Shown here piece after piece: positions 45,901 to 59,942 of a DNA stretch of 64,000 bases. The notes beneath the pieces were generated by a model that did not search any database, was not told the origin of the DNA, and was given only the letters and a program-made list of their open reading frames with translations. Both the position numbers and the translations under genes were made by a program. Source of the stretch: Siphonodentalium dalli (lineage: Eukaryota > Mollusca > Scaphopoda > Gadilida > Siphonodentaliidae); NCBI GenBank assembly GCA_032622095.1, contig CP136067.1, positions 120,875,030 through 120,939,029 of the forward strand, written 5' to 3'. The stretch's first letter is position 1; every line of letters starts with the position of its first letter.

Positions 45901-48900
45901 TAAGTATCACGGCGTAACTCTTCGTGATTTCGATATCAAAGACAGGGGTCGGCAATTATGTACAGGATTTCCGCCACACGCAGTTCAGATTTTAAGAAAT
46001 TGCGTCAGTACGGGTCACGAAATAGAGACGAGACCCCGAAAATTTACATATTACGCCATTAAAATTGGTGACGAGTAAGTATCACGGCCTAACTCTTCGT
46101 GCTTTCGATATCACAGACAGGGCAGGTAATTATGTATAGGATTTCCGCCACACGCAGTTCAGATTTTAAGAAATTGGGTCAGGACGGGTCACGAAATAGA
46201 GACGGGACCCCGGTAATTCATATATTACGCCATTAAAATGTGTGACGAGTAAGTATCACGGCCTTTCTTGTCGTGATTTCGACAACACAGGCAGGGTAGG
46301 CAATTATGTACAGGATTTCCGCCACACGCAGTTAAGATTTTAAGAAATGGGGTCAGGACGGGTCATGAAATAGGGACGGGCCCCCGAAAATTCACATATT
46401 ACGCCATTAAAATTGGTGACGAGTAAGTATCACGGCCTAACTCTTCGTGCTTTCGATATCACAGACAGGGTAGGTAATTATGTATACGATTTCCGGCACA
46501 CGCAGTTGAGATGTTAAGAAATTGGGTCAGGACGGGTCACGAAATAGAGACGGGACCCCGGAAATGTACATATTACGCCATTAAAATTGGTGACGAGTAA
46601 GTATCACGTCTAACTATTCGTGATTTCGACATCACACACAGGGAAGGCAATACTGTACAGGATTTCCGCCACACGCAGTTCACATTTTGAGAAATTGAGT
46701 CAGGACGGGTCACGAAATAGAGACGGACCCCGGAAATTTACATATTACGCCATTAAAATTGGTGACGAGTAAGTATCACGGCCTAACTCTTCGTGATTTC
46801 GACATCACATACAGGGACAGGCAATTACGCATAGGATTTCCGCCACACGCAGTTGAGATTTTAAGAAATTGGGTCAGGACGGGTCACGAAATAGAGTCGG
46901 GACCCCGAAAATTCACATATTACGCCATTAAAATTGGTGACGAGTAAGTATCACGGCCTAACTCTTCGTGATTTCGACATCACACACAGGGAAGTCAATT
47001 CTGTACAGGATTTCCGCCACACGCAGTTCAGATTATGAGAAATTGGGTCAGGACGGGTCACGAAATAGTGACGGGGCCCCGAAAATTCACATATTACGCC
47101 ATTAAAATTGGTGACGAGTAAGTATCACGTCCTAACTCTTCGTGCTTTCGATATCACATACAGGGGCAGGCAATTATGCATAGGATTTCCGCCACACGCA
47201 GTTCAGATTTTGTGAAATTGGGTCAGGACGGTTCACGAAATAGAGTCGGGACCCCGGAAATTCACATATTACGCCATTAAAATTGGTGACGAGTAAGTAT
47301 CACGGCCTAACTCTTCGTGCTTTCGATATCACAGACAGGGCAGGCAATTATGTATATGATTTCCGCCACATGCAGTTGAGATTTTAAGAAATTGGGTCAG
47401 GACGGGTCACGAAATAGAGACGGGACCCCGAAAATTCACATATTACGCCATTAAAATTGGTGGGGAGTAAGTATCACGACATAGCTCTTCGTGATTTCGA
47501 TATCACAGATAGGGCAGGCAATACTTTACAGGATTTCCGCCAAACGCAGTTCAGATTTTAAGAAATGGGATCAGGACGGGTCACGAAATAGGTACGGGGC
47601 CCCGAAAATTCACATATTACGCCATTAAAATTGGTGACGAGTAAGTAACACGGCGTCATCTCTTCGTGCTTTCGATATCACAGACAGGGGAGGCAATTAT
47701 GGATAGGATTTCGCCACACATAGTTCAGATTTTGAGAAATTGGGTCAGGACGGGTCACGAAATAGAGTCGGAACCCCGAAAATTCACATATTACGCCATT
47801 AAAATTGGTGACGAGTAAGTATCACGGCCTAACTCTTCGTGATTTCGACATCACACACATGGAAGGCAATTCTGTACAGGATTTCCGCCACACGCAGTTC
47901 AGATTATGAGAAATTGGGTCAGGACGGTTAACGAAATGGAGTCGGGACCCCGAAAATTCACATATTACGCCATTAAAATTGGTGAGGAGTAAGTATCACG
48001 GCGTAACTCTTCGTGATTTCGATATCAAAGACAGGGCAGTCAATTGTGTACATGATTTCCACCACCCGCAGTTCAGATGTTAAGAAATGGGGTCAGGACG
48101 GGTTACGAAATAGGGACGGGGCCCCGAAAATTCACATATTACGCCATTAAAATTGGTGACGAGTAAGTATCACGGCCTAACTCTTCGTGCTTTCGATATC
48201 ACAGACAGGGCAGGCAATTATGTATAGGATTTCCGCCACACGCAGTTCAGATTTTGAGAAATTGGGTCAGGACGGGTCACGAAATAGAGTCGGGACCCCG
48301 AAAATTCACATATTAAGCCATTAAAATTGGTGGGGAGTAAGTATCACGACCTAGCTCTTCGTGATTTCGATATCGCAGATAGGACAGGCAATTCTGTACA
48401 GGATTTCCGCCACACGCAGTTCAGATTTTAAGAAATGGGGTCAGGACGGGTCACGAAATAGGGACGGGGCCCCGAAAATTCACATATTACGCCATTAAAA
48501 TTGGTGACGAGTAAGTATCACGTCCTAACTCTTCGTGCTTTCGATATCACAGAAAGGGCAGGCAATTATGGATAGGATTTCCGCCACACGCAGTTCAGAT
48601 TTGAGAAATTGGGTCAGGACGGGTCACGAAATAGAGTCGGGACCCCGAAAATTCACATATTACGCCATTAAAATTGGTGACGAGTAAGTATCACGGCCTA
48701 ACTCTTCGTGATTTCGACATCACACACAGGGAAGGCAATACTGTACAGGATTTCCGCCACACGCAGTTCACATTTTAAGAAATTGGATCAGGACGGGTCA
48801 CGAAATAGAGACGGGACCCCAGAAATTCATATATTACGCCATTAAAATTGGTGACGAGTAAGTATCACCGTCTAACTCTTCGTGATTTCGACACCACACA

Positions 48901-51104
48901 GAGGGAAGGCAATTCTGTACCGGATTTCCGCCACAGGCAGTTCATATTTTGAGAAATTGGGTCAGGACGGGTCACGAAATAGAGTCGGGACCCCGAAAAT
49001 TCACATATTACGCCATTAAAATTGGTGACGAGTAAGTATCACGGCCTAACTCTTCGTGATTTCGACATCACACACAGGGAAGGCAATTCTGTACAGGATT
49101 TCCGCCACACGCAGTTCAGATTATGAGAAATTGGGTCAGGATGGCTCACGAAATGGAGTCGGGACCCCGAAAATTCACATATTAAGCCATTAAAATTGTT
49201 GAGGAGTAAGTATCACGGCGTAACTCTTCGTGATTTCGATATCAAATACAGGGCAGGCAATTGTGTACATGATTTCCACCACACGCAGTTCAGATTTTAA
49301 GAAATTGGGTCAAGACGGGTCACGAAATAGAGTCGGGACCCCGAAAATTCACATATTACTCCATTAAAATTGGTGAGGAGTAAGTATCACGGCCTAGCTC
49401 TTCGTGATTTCGATTCCAAAGACAGGAGTAGGCAATTATGTATAGGATTTCCGCCACACGCAGTTTAGATTTTAAGAAATGGGGTCAGGACGGGTCACGA
49501 AATAGAGACGGGACCCCGAAAATTGACATATTACGCCATTAAAATTGGTGACGAGTAAGTATCACGGCCTAACTCTTCGTGCTTTCGATATCACAGACAG
49601 GGCAGGTAATTCTGTATAGGATTTCCGCCACACGCAGTTGAGATTTTAAGAAATTGGGTCAGGACGGGTCACGAAATAGAGACGGGACCCCGGAAATTCA
49701 TATATTACGCCATTAAAATGTGTGACGAGTAAGTATCACGGCCTTTCTCGTCGTGATTTCGACAACACAGGCAGGGTAGGCAATTCTGTACAGGATTTCC
49801 GCAACAAGCAGTTAAGATTTTAAGAAATGGGGTCAGGACGGGTCATGAAATAGGGACGGGCCCCCGAAAATTCACATATTACGCCATTAAAATTGGTGAC
49901 GAGTAAGTATCACGGCCTAACTCTTCGTGCTTTCGATATCACAGACAGGGTAGGTAATTATGTATACGATTTCCGGCACACGCAGTTGAGATGTTAAGAA
50001 ATTGGGTCAGGACGGGTCACGAAATAGAGACGGGACCCCGGAAATTTACATATTACGCCATTAAAATTGGTGACGAGTAAGTATCACGGCCTAACTCTTC
50101 GTGATTTCGACATCACACACAGGGAAGTCAATTCTGTACAGGATTTCCGCCACACGCAGTTCAGATTTTGTGAAATTGAGTCAGGACGGTTCACGAAATA
50201 GAGTCGGGACCCCGGAAATTCACATATTACTCCATTAAAATTGGTGAGGAGTAAGTATCACGGCCTAACTCTTCGTGCTTTCGATATCACAGACAGGGCA
50301 GGCAATTATGTATAGGATTTCCGCCACACGCAGTTGAGATGTTAAGAAATGGGGTCAGGACGGGTCACGAAATAGAGACGGGACCCCGGAAATTCATCTA
50401 TTACGCCATTAAAATTGGTGACGAGTATGTATCACGGCCTTTCTCGTCGTGATTTCGACAACACAGGCAGGGCAGGCAATTATGTACAAGATTTCCTCCA
50501 CACGCAGTTCAGATTTTAAGAAATGGGTCAGGATGGGTCACGAAATAGAGTCGGGACCCCGAAAATTTACTTATTTCGCCATTAAAATTGGTGACGAGTA
50601 AGTATCACGGCCTGACTCTTCGTGATTTTGACAACACAGACAGGGCAGGCAATTTTGTACAGGATTTCTGCCACACGCAGTTCAGATTTTAAGAAATGGG
50701 GTCACGACGGGTCACGAAATAGGACCCCGAAAATTTACTTATTACGCCATTAAAATGTGTGGCGAGTAAGTATCACAGCCTTACTCTTCGTGATTTCGAC
50801 AACACAGACAGGGCAGACAATTCTGTACAGGATTTTCGCCCCACGCAGATGAGATTTTCAGAAAATTGTGTCAGGACGGGTCTCAAAATAGGTTTCATAT
50901 ATTAGGCATTTAAAGTGGCGACGAGTGAGTATCACGCCATAACTCTTCGTGATTTCAACAATACAACTATGGCAAACAATTATGTACAGGATTTCCGCCA
51001 CACGCAGTTCAGATTTGAAGAAATGGCGTTAGGACGGCTCTCGAAACAGAGTCGGTACCCCGAAAATTATTATATTACGCCATTTAATGTGGCGAAGAAA
51101 GAGT
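42990..51104 (+). repeat. 174-bp satellite array, direct arm (about 46 units)
   Basis: The unit is anchored by TTCCGCCACACGCAGTTCAG, GGGTCAGGACGGGTCACGAA, CATATTACGCCATTAAAATT and GACGAGTAAGTATCACGGCC. Sampled spacings are 174-175. 174 is 58 codons, so ~62-codon frames recur in many units but stop once per unit; they are by-products. Monomer classes (ACATCACACACAGGGAAGG, ATATCACAGACAGGGCAGG, ACAACACAGGCAGGGCAGG) are interspersed. Confidence 0.95.
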
Positions 51105-54100
51105 ACTTACTCGTCACCAATTTTAATGGCGTAGTATATGAATTTCCGGGGTCCCGTCCTATTTCGTGACCCGTCCTGACCCAATTTCTTAAAATCTCAA
51201 CTGCGTGTGGCGGAAATCCTATACATAATTGCCTTCCCTGTGTGTGATGTCGAAATCACGAAGAGCTATGTCGTGACACTTACTCGTCACCAATTTTAAT
51301 ATGTGAATTTTCGGGGCCCCGTCTCTATTTCGTGACCCGTCCTAACCCCATTTCTTAAAATCTCAACTGCGTGTGGCGGAAAACCTATACAGAACTGCCT
51401 GCCCTGTCTGTGATAACGAAATCACGAAGAGATAGGCCGTGATACTTACTCCTCACAAATTTTAATGGCGTAATATGTGAATTTTCGGGGTCCCGACACT
51501 ATTTCGTGAACCGTCTTGACCCAATTTCTCAAAATCTGAACTGCGTGTAGATGAAATCCTGTACAGAATTTCCTTCCCTGTGTGTGATGTCAAAATCACG
51601 AAGAGTTAGGCCGTGATACTTACTCGTCACCAATTTTAATGGCGTAATATGTGAATTTTCGGGGTCCCGACTCTATTTCGTGACCCGTCCTGACCCAATT
51701 TATTAAAATCTGAACTGCGTGTGGCGGAAATCCTATACATAATTGCCTGCCCCTGTCTGTGATATCGAAAGCACGAAGAAATAGGCCGTGATACTTACTC
51801 GTCACCAATTTGAATGGCGTAATATGTGAATTTTCGGGCACCCGTCCCTATTTCGTGACCCGTCCTGACCTCATTTCTTAAAATCTGAACTGCGTGTGGC
51901 GGAAATCCTGTACATAATTGCCTGCCCTGCCCGTTTTGTCGAAATCACGACGAGAAAGGCCGAGATACATACTCGTCACACATTTTAATGGCGTAATATG
52001 TGAATTTTAGGGATCCCGTCCCTATTTCGTGACCCGTCCTGACCCCATTTATTAAAATCTGAACTGCGTGTGGCGGAAATCTTGTACAGAATTGGCTACC
52101 CTGCCTGTGTTGTCGAAATCACGAAGAGATAGGCCGTGATACTTAGTCGTCACCAATTTTAATGGCGTAATATATGAATTTCCGGGGTCCCGTCTCTATT
52201 TCGTGACCCGTCCTGACCCAATTTCTTAAAATCTCAACTGCGTGTGGCGGAAATCCTATACAGAATTGCCTGCCCTGTCTGTGATATCGAAATCACGAAG
52301 AGCAAGGTTGTGATACTTACTCCTCACCAATTTTAATGGCGTAATATGTGAATTTTCGGGGTCCCGACTCTATTTCGTGACCCGTCCTGACCCAATTTCT
52401 TAGAATCTCAACTGCGTGTGGCGGAAATCCTACACATAATTGCCTTCCCTGTCTGCGATATCGAAAGCACGAAGAGTTAGGCGGTGATACTTACTCGTCA
52501 CAATTTTAATGGCGTAATATATGAATTTCCGGGGTCCCGTCTCTATTTCGTGACCCGTCCTGACCCAATTTCTCAAAATCTGAACTGCGTGTGGCGGAAA
52601 TCCTGTAAAGAATTGCGTTCCCTGTGTATGGTGTCGAAATCACGAAGAGTTAGGCCGTGATACTTACTCGTCACCAATTTTAATGGCGTAATATATGAAT
52701 TTCCGGGGTCCCGTCTCTATTTCGTGACCCGTCCTGACCCAATTTCTTAAAATCTCAACTGCGTGTGGCGGAAATCCTATACATAATTGCCTGCCCTGTC
52801 TGTGATATCGAAATCACGAAGAGCTAAGCCGTGATACTTACTCCTCACCAATTTTAATGGCGTAATATGTGAATTTTCGGGGTCCCGACTCTATTTCGTG
52901 ACCCGTCCAGACCCAATTTCTTAAAATCTGAAATGCGTGTGGCGGAAATCCTATACATAATTACCTGCCCTGTCTGTGATATCGAAAGAACGAAGAGTTA
53001 GGCCGTGATACTTACTCGTCACCAATTTTAATGGCGTAATATATGAATTTCCGGTGTCCCGTCTCTATTTCGTGACCCGTCCTGACCCAATTTCTCAAAA
53101 TCTGAACTGCGTGTGGCGGAAATCCTATACATAATTACCTGCCCTGTCTGTGATATCGAAAGAACGAAGAGTTAGGCCGTGATATTTACTCGTCACCAAT
53201 TTTAATGGCGTAATATATGAATTTCCGGGGTCCCGTCTCTATTTCGTGACCCGTCCTGACCCAATTTCTTAAAATCTCAACTGCGTGTGGCGGAAATCCT
53301 ATACAGAATTGCCTGCCCTGTCTGTGATATCGAAATCACGAAGAGCAAGGTTGTGATACTTACTCCTCACCAATTTTAATGGCGTAATATGTGAATTTTC
53401 GGGGTCCCGACTCTATTTCGTGACCCGTCCTGACCCAATTTCTTAGAATCTCAACTGCGTGTGGCGGAAATCCTACACATAATTGCCTTCCCTGTCTGCG
53501 ATATCGAAAGCACGAAGAGTTAGGCGGTGATACTTACTCGTCACAATTTTAATGGCGTAATATATGAATTTCCGGGGTCCCGTCTCTATTTCGTGACCCG
53601 TCCTGACCCAATTTCTCAAAATCTGAACTGCGTGTGGCGGAAATCCTGTAAAGAATTGCGTTCCCTGTGTATGGTGTCGAAATCACGAAGAGTTAAGCCG
53701 TGATACTTACTCGTCACCAATTTTAATGGCGTAATATATGAATTTCCGGGATCCCGTCTCTATTACGTGACCCGTTCTGACCCCATTTCTTAAAATCTGA
53801 ACTGCGTGTGGCGGAAATCCTATACATAATTGCCTGCCCTCTCTGTGATATCGAAATCACGAAGAGCTATGTCGTGACACTTACTCGTCACCAATTTTAA
53901 TGGCGTAATATGTGAATTTTCGGGGCCCCGTCCCTATTTCGTGACCCGTCCTGACCCCATTTCTTAAAATCTGAACTGCGTGTGGCGGAAATGTTGTACA
54001 GAATTGCCTGCCCTGCCTGTGTTGTCGAAATCACGAAGAGATAGTCCGTGATACTTACTCGTCACCAATTTTAATGGCGTAATATATGAATTTCCGGGGT

Positions 54101-57100
54101 CCCGTCTCTATTTCGTGACCCGTCCTGACCCAATTTCTTAAAATCTCAACTGCGTGTGGCGGAAATCCTATACATAATTACCTGCCCTGTCTGTGATATC
54201 GAAAGAACGAAGAGTTAGGCCGTGATACTTACTCGTCACCAATTTTAATGGCGTAATATATGAATTTCCGGTGTCCCGTCTCTATTTCGTGACCCGTCCT
54301 GGCCCAATTTCTCAAAATCTGAACTGCGTGTGGCGGAAATCCTGTACATAATTGCCTTCCCTGTGTGTGATGCCGAAATCACGAAGAGATAGGTCGTGAT
54401 ACTTACTCGTCACCTATTTTAATGGCGTAATATATGCATTTCCGGGGTCCCGTCTCTATTTCGTGACCCGACCTGACCCAATTTCTTAAAATATCAACTG
54501 CGTGTGGCGGAAATCCTGTACAGAATTGCCTGCTCTGCCTTTGTTGTCGAAATCACGACGAGAAAGGCCGTGAAACATACTCGTCACACATTTTAATGGC
54601 GTAATATATGAATTTCCGGGGTCCTGACTCTATTTCGTGACCAGTCCTGACCCAATTTCTCAAAATCTGAACTGCGTGTGGCGGAAATCCTGTACATAAT
54701 TGCCTTCCCTGTGCGTGATGTCGAAATCACGAAGAGTTAGGCCGTTATACTTACCCGTCACCAATTTTAATGGCGTAATATATGAATTTCCGGGGTCCCG
54801 TCTCTATTTCGTGACCCGTCCTGACACAATTTCTTAAAATCTCAACTGTGTGTGGCGGAAATCCTATACATAATTGCCTGCACTGTCTGTGATATCGAAA
54901 GCACGAATAGTTAGGCCGTGATACTAACTCGTCACCAATTTTAATGGCGTAATATGTGAATTTTCGGGACCCCGTCCCTATTTCGTGACCCGTTCTGACC
55001 CCATTTCTTAAAATCTGAACTGCGTGTGGCGGAAATCCTGTAAAGAATTGCCTGCCCTGTCTTTGATATCGAAATCACGAAGAGTTACGCCGTGATACTT
55101 ACTCCTCACCAATTTAAATGGCGTAATATGTGAATTTTCGGGGTTCCGACTCTATTTCGTGAACCGTCCTGACCCAATTTCTCAAAATCTGAACTGTGTG
55201 TGGCGGAAATCCTGTACAGAATTGCCTTCCCTGTCTGTGATATCGAAAGCACGAAGAGTTAGGCCGTGATACTTACTCGTCACCAATTTTAATGGCGTAA
55301 TATATGAATTTCCGGGGTCCCGTCTCTATTTCGTGACCCGTCCTGACCCCATTTCTTAAAATATCAACTGCGTGTGGCGGAAATCCTATACATAATTGCC
55401 TGCCCCTGTCTGTGGTATCGAAAGCACGAAGAGATAGGCCGTGATACTTACTCGTCACCAATTTTAATGGCGTAATATATGAATTTCCGGGGTCCCGTCT
55501 CTATTTCGTGACCCGTCCTGACCCAATTTCTTAAAATCTCAACTGCGTGTGGCGGAAATCCTATACAGAATTGCCTGCCCTGACTGTGATATCGAAATCA
55601 CGAAGAGCAAGGCCGTGATACTTACTCCTCACCAATTTTAATGGCGTGAATTTTCGGGTCCCGACTCTATTTGGTGACCCGTCCAGACCCAATTTCTTAA
55701 AATCTGAACTGCGTGTGGCGGAAATCCTATATATAATTGCCTGCCCTGTCTGTGATATCGAAAGCACGAAGAGTTAGGCCGTGATACTTACTCGTCGCCA
55801 ATTTTAATGGCGTAATATATGAATTTCCGGGGTCCCGACTCTATTTCGTGAACCGTCCTGACCCAATTTCTCAAAATCTGAACTGTGTGTGGCGGAAATC
55901 CTGTACAGAATTGCCTTCCCTGTCTGTGATATCGAAAGCACGAAGAGTTAGGCCGTGATACTTACTCGTCACCAATTTTAATGGCGTAATATATGAATTT
56001 CCGGGGTCCCGTCTCTATTTCGTGACCCGTCCTGACCCCATTTCTTAAAATCTGAACTGCGTGTGGCGGAAATCCTGTAAAGAATTGCCTGCCCTGTCTT
56101 TGATATCGAAATCACGAAGAGTTACGCCGTGATACTTACTCCTCACCAATTTGAATGGCGTAATATGTGAATTTTCGGGGTTCCGACTCTATTTCGTGAA
56201 CCGTCCTGACCCAATTTCTCAAAATCTGAACTGTGTGTGGCGGAAATCCTGTACAGAATTGCCTTCCCTGTCTGTGATATCGAAAGCACGAAGAGTTAGG
56301 CCGTGATACTTACTCGTCACCAATTTTAATGGCGTAATATATGAATTTCCGGGGTCCCGTCTCTATTTCGTGACCCGTCCTGACCCCATTTCTTAAAATA
56401 TCAACTGCGTGTGGCGGAAATCCTATACATAATTGCCTGCCCCTGTCTGTGGTATCGAAAGCACGAAGAGATAGGCCGTGATACTTACTCGTCACCAATT
56501 TTAATGGCGTAATATATGAATTTCCGGGGTCCCGTCTCTATTTCGTGACCCGTCCTGACCCAATTTCTTAAAATCTCAACTGCGTGTGGCGGAAATCCTA
56601 TACAGAATTGCCTGCCCTGTCTGTGATATCGAAATCACGAAGAGCAAGGCCGTGATACTTACTCCTCACCAATTTTAATGGCGTGAATTTTCGGGTCCCG
56701 ACTCTATTTCGTGACCCGTCCAGACCCAATTTCTTAAAATCTGAACTGCGTGTGGCGGAAATCCTATACATAATTGCCTGCCCTGTTTGTGATATCGAAA
56801 GCACGAAGAGTTAGGCCGTGATACTTACTCGTCGCCAATTTTAATGGCGTAATATATGAATTTCCGGGGTCCCGTCTCTATTTCGTGACCCGTCCTGACC
56901 CAATTTCTTAAAATCTGAACTGCGTGTGGCGGAAATCCTGTACAGAATTGCCTTCCCTGTGTGTGATGCCGAAATCACGAAGAGATAGGCCGTGATACTT
57001 ACTCGTCACCAATTTTAATGGCGTAATATATGCATTTCCGGGGTCCCGTCTCAATTTCGTGACCCGTCCTGACCCAATTTCTTAAAATATCAACTGCGTG

Positions 57101-58925
57101 TGGCGGAAATCCTATACATAATTGCCTGCCCCTGTCTGTGATATCGAAAGCACGAAGAGTTAGGCCGTGATACTTAATCGTCACCAATTTTAATGGCGTA
57201 ATATGTGAATTTTCGGTGGCCCGTCCCTATTTCGTGACCCGTCCTGGCCCCATTTCTTAAAATCTGAACTCCGTGTGGCGGAAATCCTGTACAGAATTGC
57301 CTGCCCTGCCTTTTGTTGTCGAAATCACGACGAGAAAGGCCGTGAAACATACTCGTCACACATTTTAATGGCGTAATATATGAATTATGGGGTCCTGACT
57401 CTATTTCGTGACCAGTCCTGACCTAATTTCTTAAAATATCAACTGCGTGTGGCGGAAATCCTATACATAATTGCCTGCCCCTGTCTGTGATATCGAAAGC
57501 ACGAAGAGTTAGGCCGTGATACTTAATCGTCACAATTTTAATGGCGTAATATATGAATTTCCGGGGTCCCGTCTCTATTTCGTGACCCGTCCTGACCCAA
57601 TTTCTCAAAATCTTAATAGCGTGTGGCGGAAATCCTGTACAGAATTGCCTTCCCTGTGTGTGATGCCGAAATCACGAAGAGCTAGGCCGTGATACTTACT
57701 CGTCACCAATTTTAATGGCGTAATATATGAATTTCCGGGGTCCCGTCTCTATTTCGTGACCCGTCCTGACCCAATTTCTTAAAATCTCAACTGCGTGTGG
57801 CGGAAATCCTGTACAGAATTGCCTTCCCTGTGTGTGATGCCGAAATCACGAAGAGTTAGGCCGTGATACTTACTCGTCACCAATTTTAATGGCGTAATAT
57901 GTGAATTTTCGGGGCCCCGTCCCTATTTCATGACCCGTCCTGATCCCATTTCTTAAAATCTGAACTGCGTGTGGCGGAAATCCTGTACATAATTGCCTGC
58001 CCTATCTGTGATATCGAAATCACGAAGAGCTAGGTCGTGATACTTACTCCCCACCAATTTTAATGGCGTAATATGTGAATTTTCGGGGTCCCGACTCTAT
58101 TTCGTGACCCGTCCTGACCCAATTTCTCAAAATCTGAACTGCGTGTGGCGGAAATCCTATACAGAATTGCCTGCCCTATCTGTGATATCGAAATCACGAA
58201 GAGCTATGTCGTGACACTTACTCGTCACCAATTTTAATGGCGTAATATGTGAATTTTCGGATCCCAACTCTATTTCGTGACCCGTCCTGACTCAATTTCT
58301 TAAAATCTCAACTGCGTGTGGCGGAAGTCCTATACATAATTGCCTGCCCCTGTCTGTGATATTGAAAGCACGAAGAGTTAGGCCGTGATACTTACTCGTC
58401 ACCAATTTTAATAGCGTAATATGTGAATTTTCGGGGCCCCGTCCCTATTTCGTGACCCGTCCTGACCCAATTTCTCAAAATCTGAACTGCGTGTTGCGGA
58501 AATCCTGTACAGAATTGCCTTCCCTCTGTATGATGTCGAAATCACGAAGAGTTAGACCGTGATACTTACTCGTCACCAATTTTAATGGCGTAATATATGA
58601 ATTTCCGGGGTCCCGTCTCTATTTCGTGACCCGTCCTGACCCACATTTCTTAAAATCTCAACTGCTTGTGGCGGAAATCTTGTACAGAATTGCCTTCCCT
58701 GTGAGTGATGTCGAAATCATGAAGAGTTAGGCTGTGATACTTACTCGTCACCAATTTTAATGGCGTAATATATGAATTTTCGAGATCCCGACTCTATTTC
58801 GTGCCCCGTCCTGACCCCATTTCTTAAAATCTCAACTTCGTGTGGCAGAAATCCGTTTTGAAATGGTTCACCCTGGCTGTGTTGTCAATAACACGACCAG
58901 TAATACCGTGATACTTACTCGTCGC
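51105..58925 (-). repeat. 174-bp satellite array, inverted arm (about 45 units)
   Basis: The same monomer on the opposite strand, from ACTTACTCGTCACC at the junction to the edge monomer ending GTCGCCA. Includes near-identical multi-monomer blocks repeated about 1037-1040 bases apart. Confidence 0.95.
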
Positions 58926-59590
58926 CACACTGAAAAAAAAAACTTAGTCAAAAGTAACTAAGTTACCTTAGTCAGAACCCCCGTCTCAAAACTAACTAAC
59001 TTAGCTTAGTCAGAAATGACTAAGGTTGCCCTTAGTCATTTCTGACTAAGGCCTTAGTCAGAAATAACTAAGGCCTTAGTCATTTCTGATTAAGCCCTTA
59101 GTCATTTCTGACTAAGGTCTTAGTCAGAAATGACTAAGGCCTTAGTCAAAATTAACTAAGGCCTTAGTCAGAAATAACTACGGCTTGACTAAGTCATCAC
59201 TGTATCCATTAGTAAATTTAATTGGACCTAATTATTGTGGGTATCATAGCCCTGCAACCTCAGCTGAACATCGCAACTGCAGATTAAAATAACTGAAAAT
59301 ATTGACTTACAGGTATTAAAATAAATTTTATTAACTATTGAAACAATTAGACAAAATAAACAAAGTTTTATCTTGAAAGAAAATTATTCATCACAAAATA
59401 CTTGTATGCAATAAATATACATTGAATATCTGACCAGTCGATAATTCTTTCAAATTGAGACAAAATTTATGCTTACATTAAAATGATAACGAGCTACCAA
59501 CATAGAAGATTAAATCGGAGGAAATGAAGAGTTTTTTTAGAAGAAAAATTATATGATAAATATCTTCACCACTATGTGTGGAACTGAGCG

Positions 59591-59687
59591 CTTGTATCAA
59601 GCCACGGTGGAGTTTCCGACACACATCGTGACTTGTCTTCAGACTCGTCACAATAATAGGAACACCGCCATGGCTTGATACAAGCGT
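59591..59687. repeat. Small inverted repeat inside the CACTG element
   Basis: CGCTTGTATCAAGCCACGGT (59591) is mirrored by CATGGCTTGATACAAGCG (59670-59687), with a ~50-base loop. The minus-strand open frames across it are not recognisable proteins. Confidence 0.7.
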
Positions 59688-59942
59688 GCATATCCACACA
59701 TGCATAGCACTTGGTGGTAATCTCTATTCAACAAATGAATGTTTGTTTTCAGAAATGCATGCAATATGAACGCTTTGTTGCGGTCACATTTTGAGTGAAT
59801 CGCGGAAACAAACCTCGCAATAATTGATTTAAATGTCACAATTTTGAGCGCCAAGTGTCACCATATATTAAAGCGCAAAATATTGCAATAATATCACAAG
59901 CGACATGCTTATAAGCGTTTCCACTTGCGAAAATAGCATGCT

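Noticed and set aside
44498-58700. Recurring ~62-codon open frames in the satellite (KYHGLTLRDFDIT...GFPPHAVQILRNW...YYAIKIGDE) as a repeat protein family
   Set aside because: The monomer is 174 bases (58 codons) and each frame ends in a stop once per unit. The frames exist only because the DNA repeats, with no start context or long multi-unit frame.
42990-58925. CRISPR array
   Set aside because: Eukaryotic context, 174-bp units without constant-repeat/variable-spacer alternation, and an inverted second half. It is satellite DNA.
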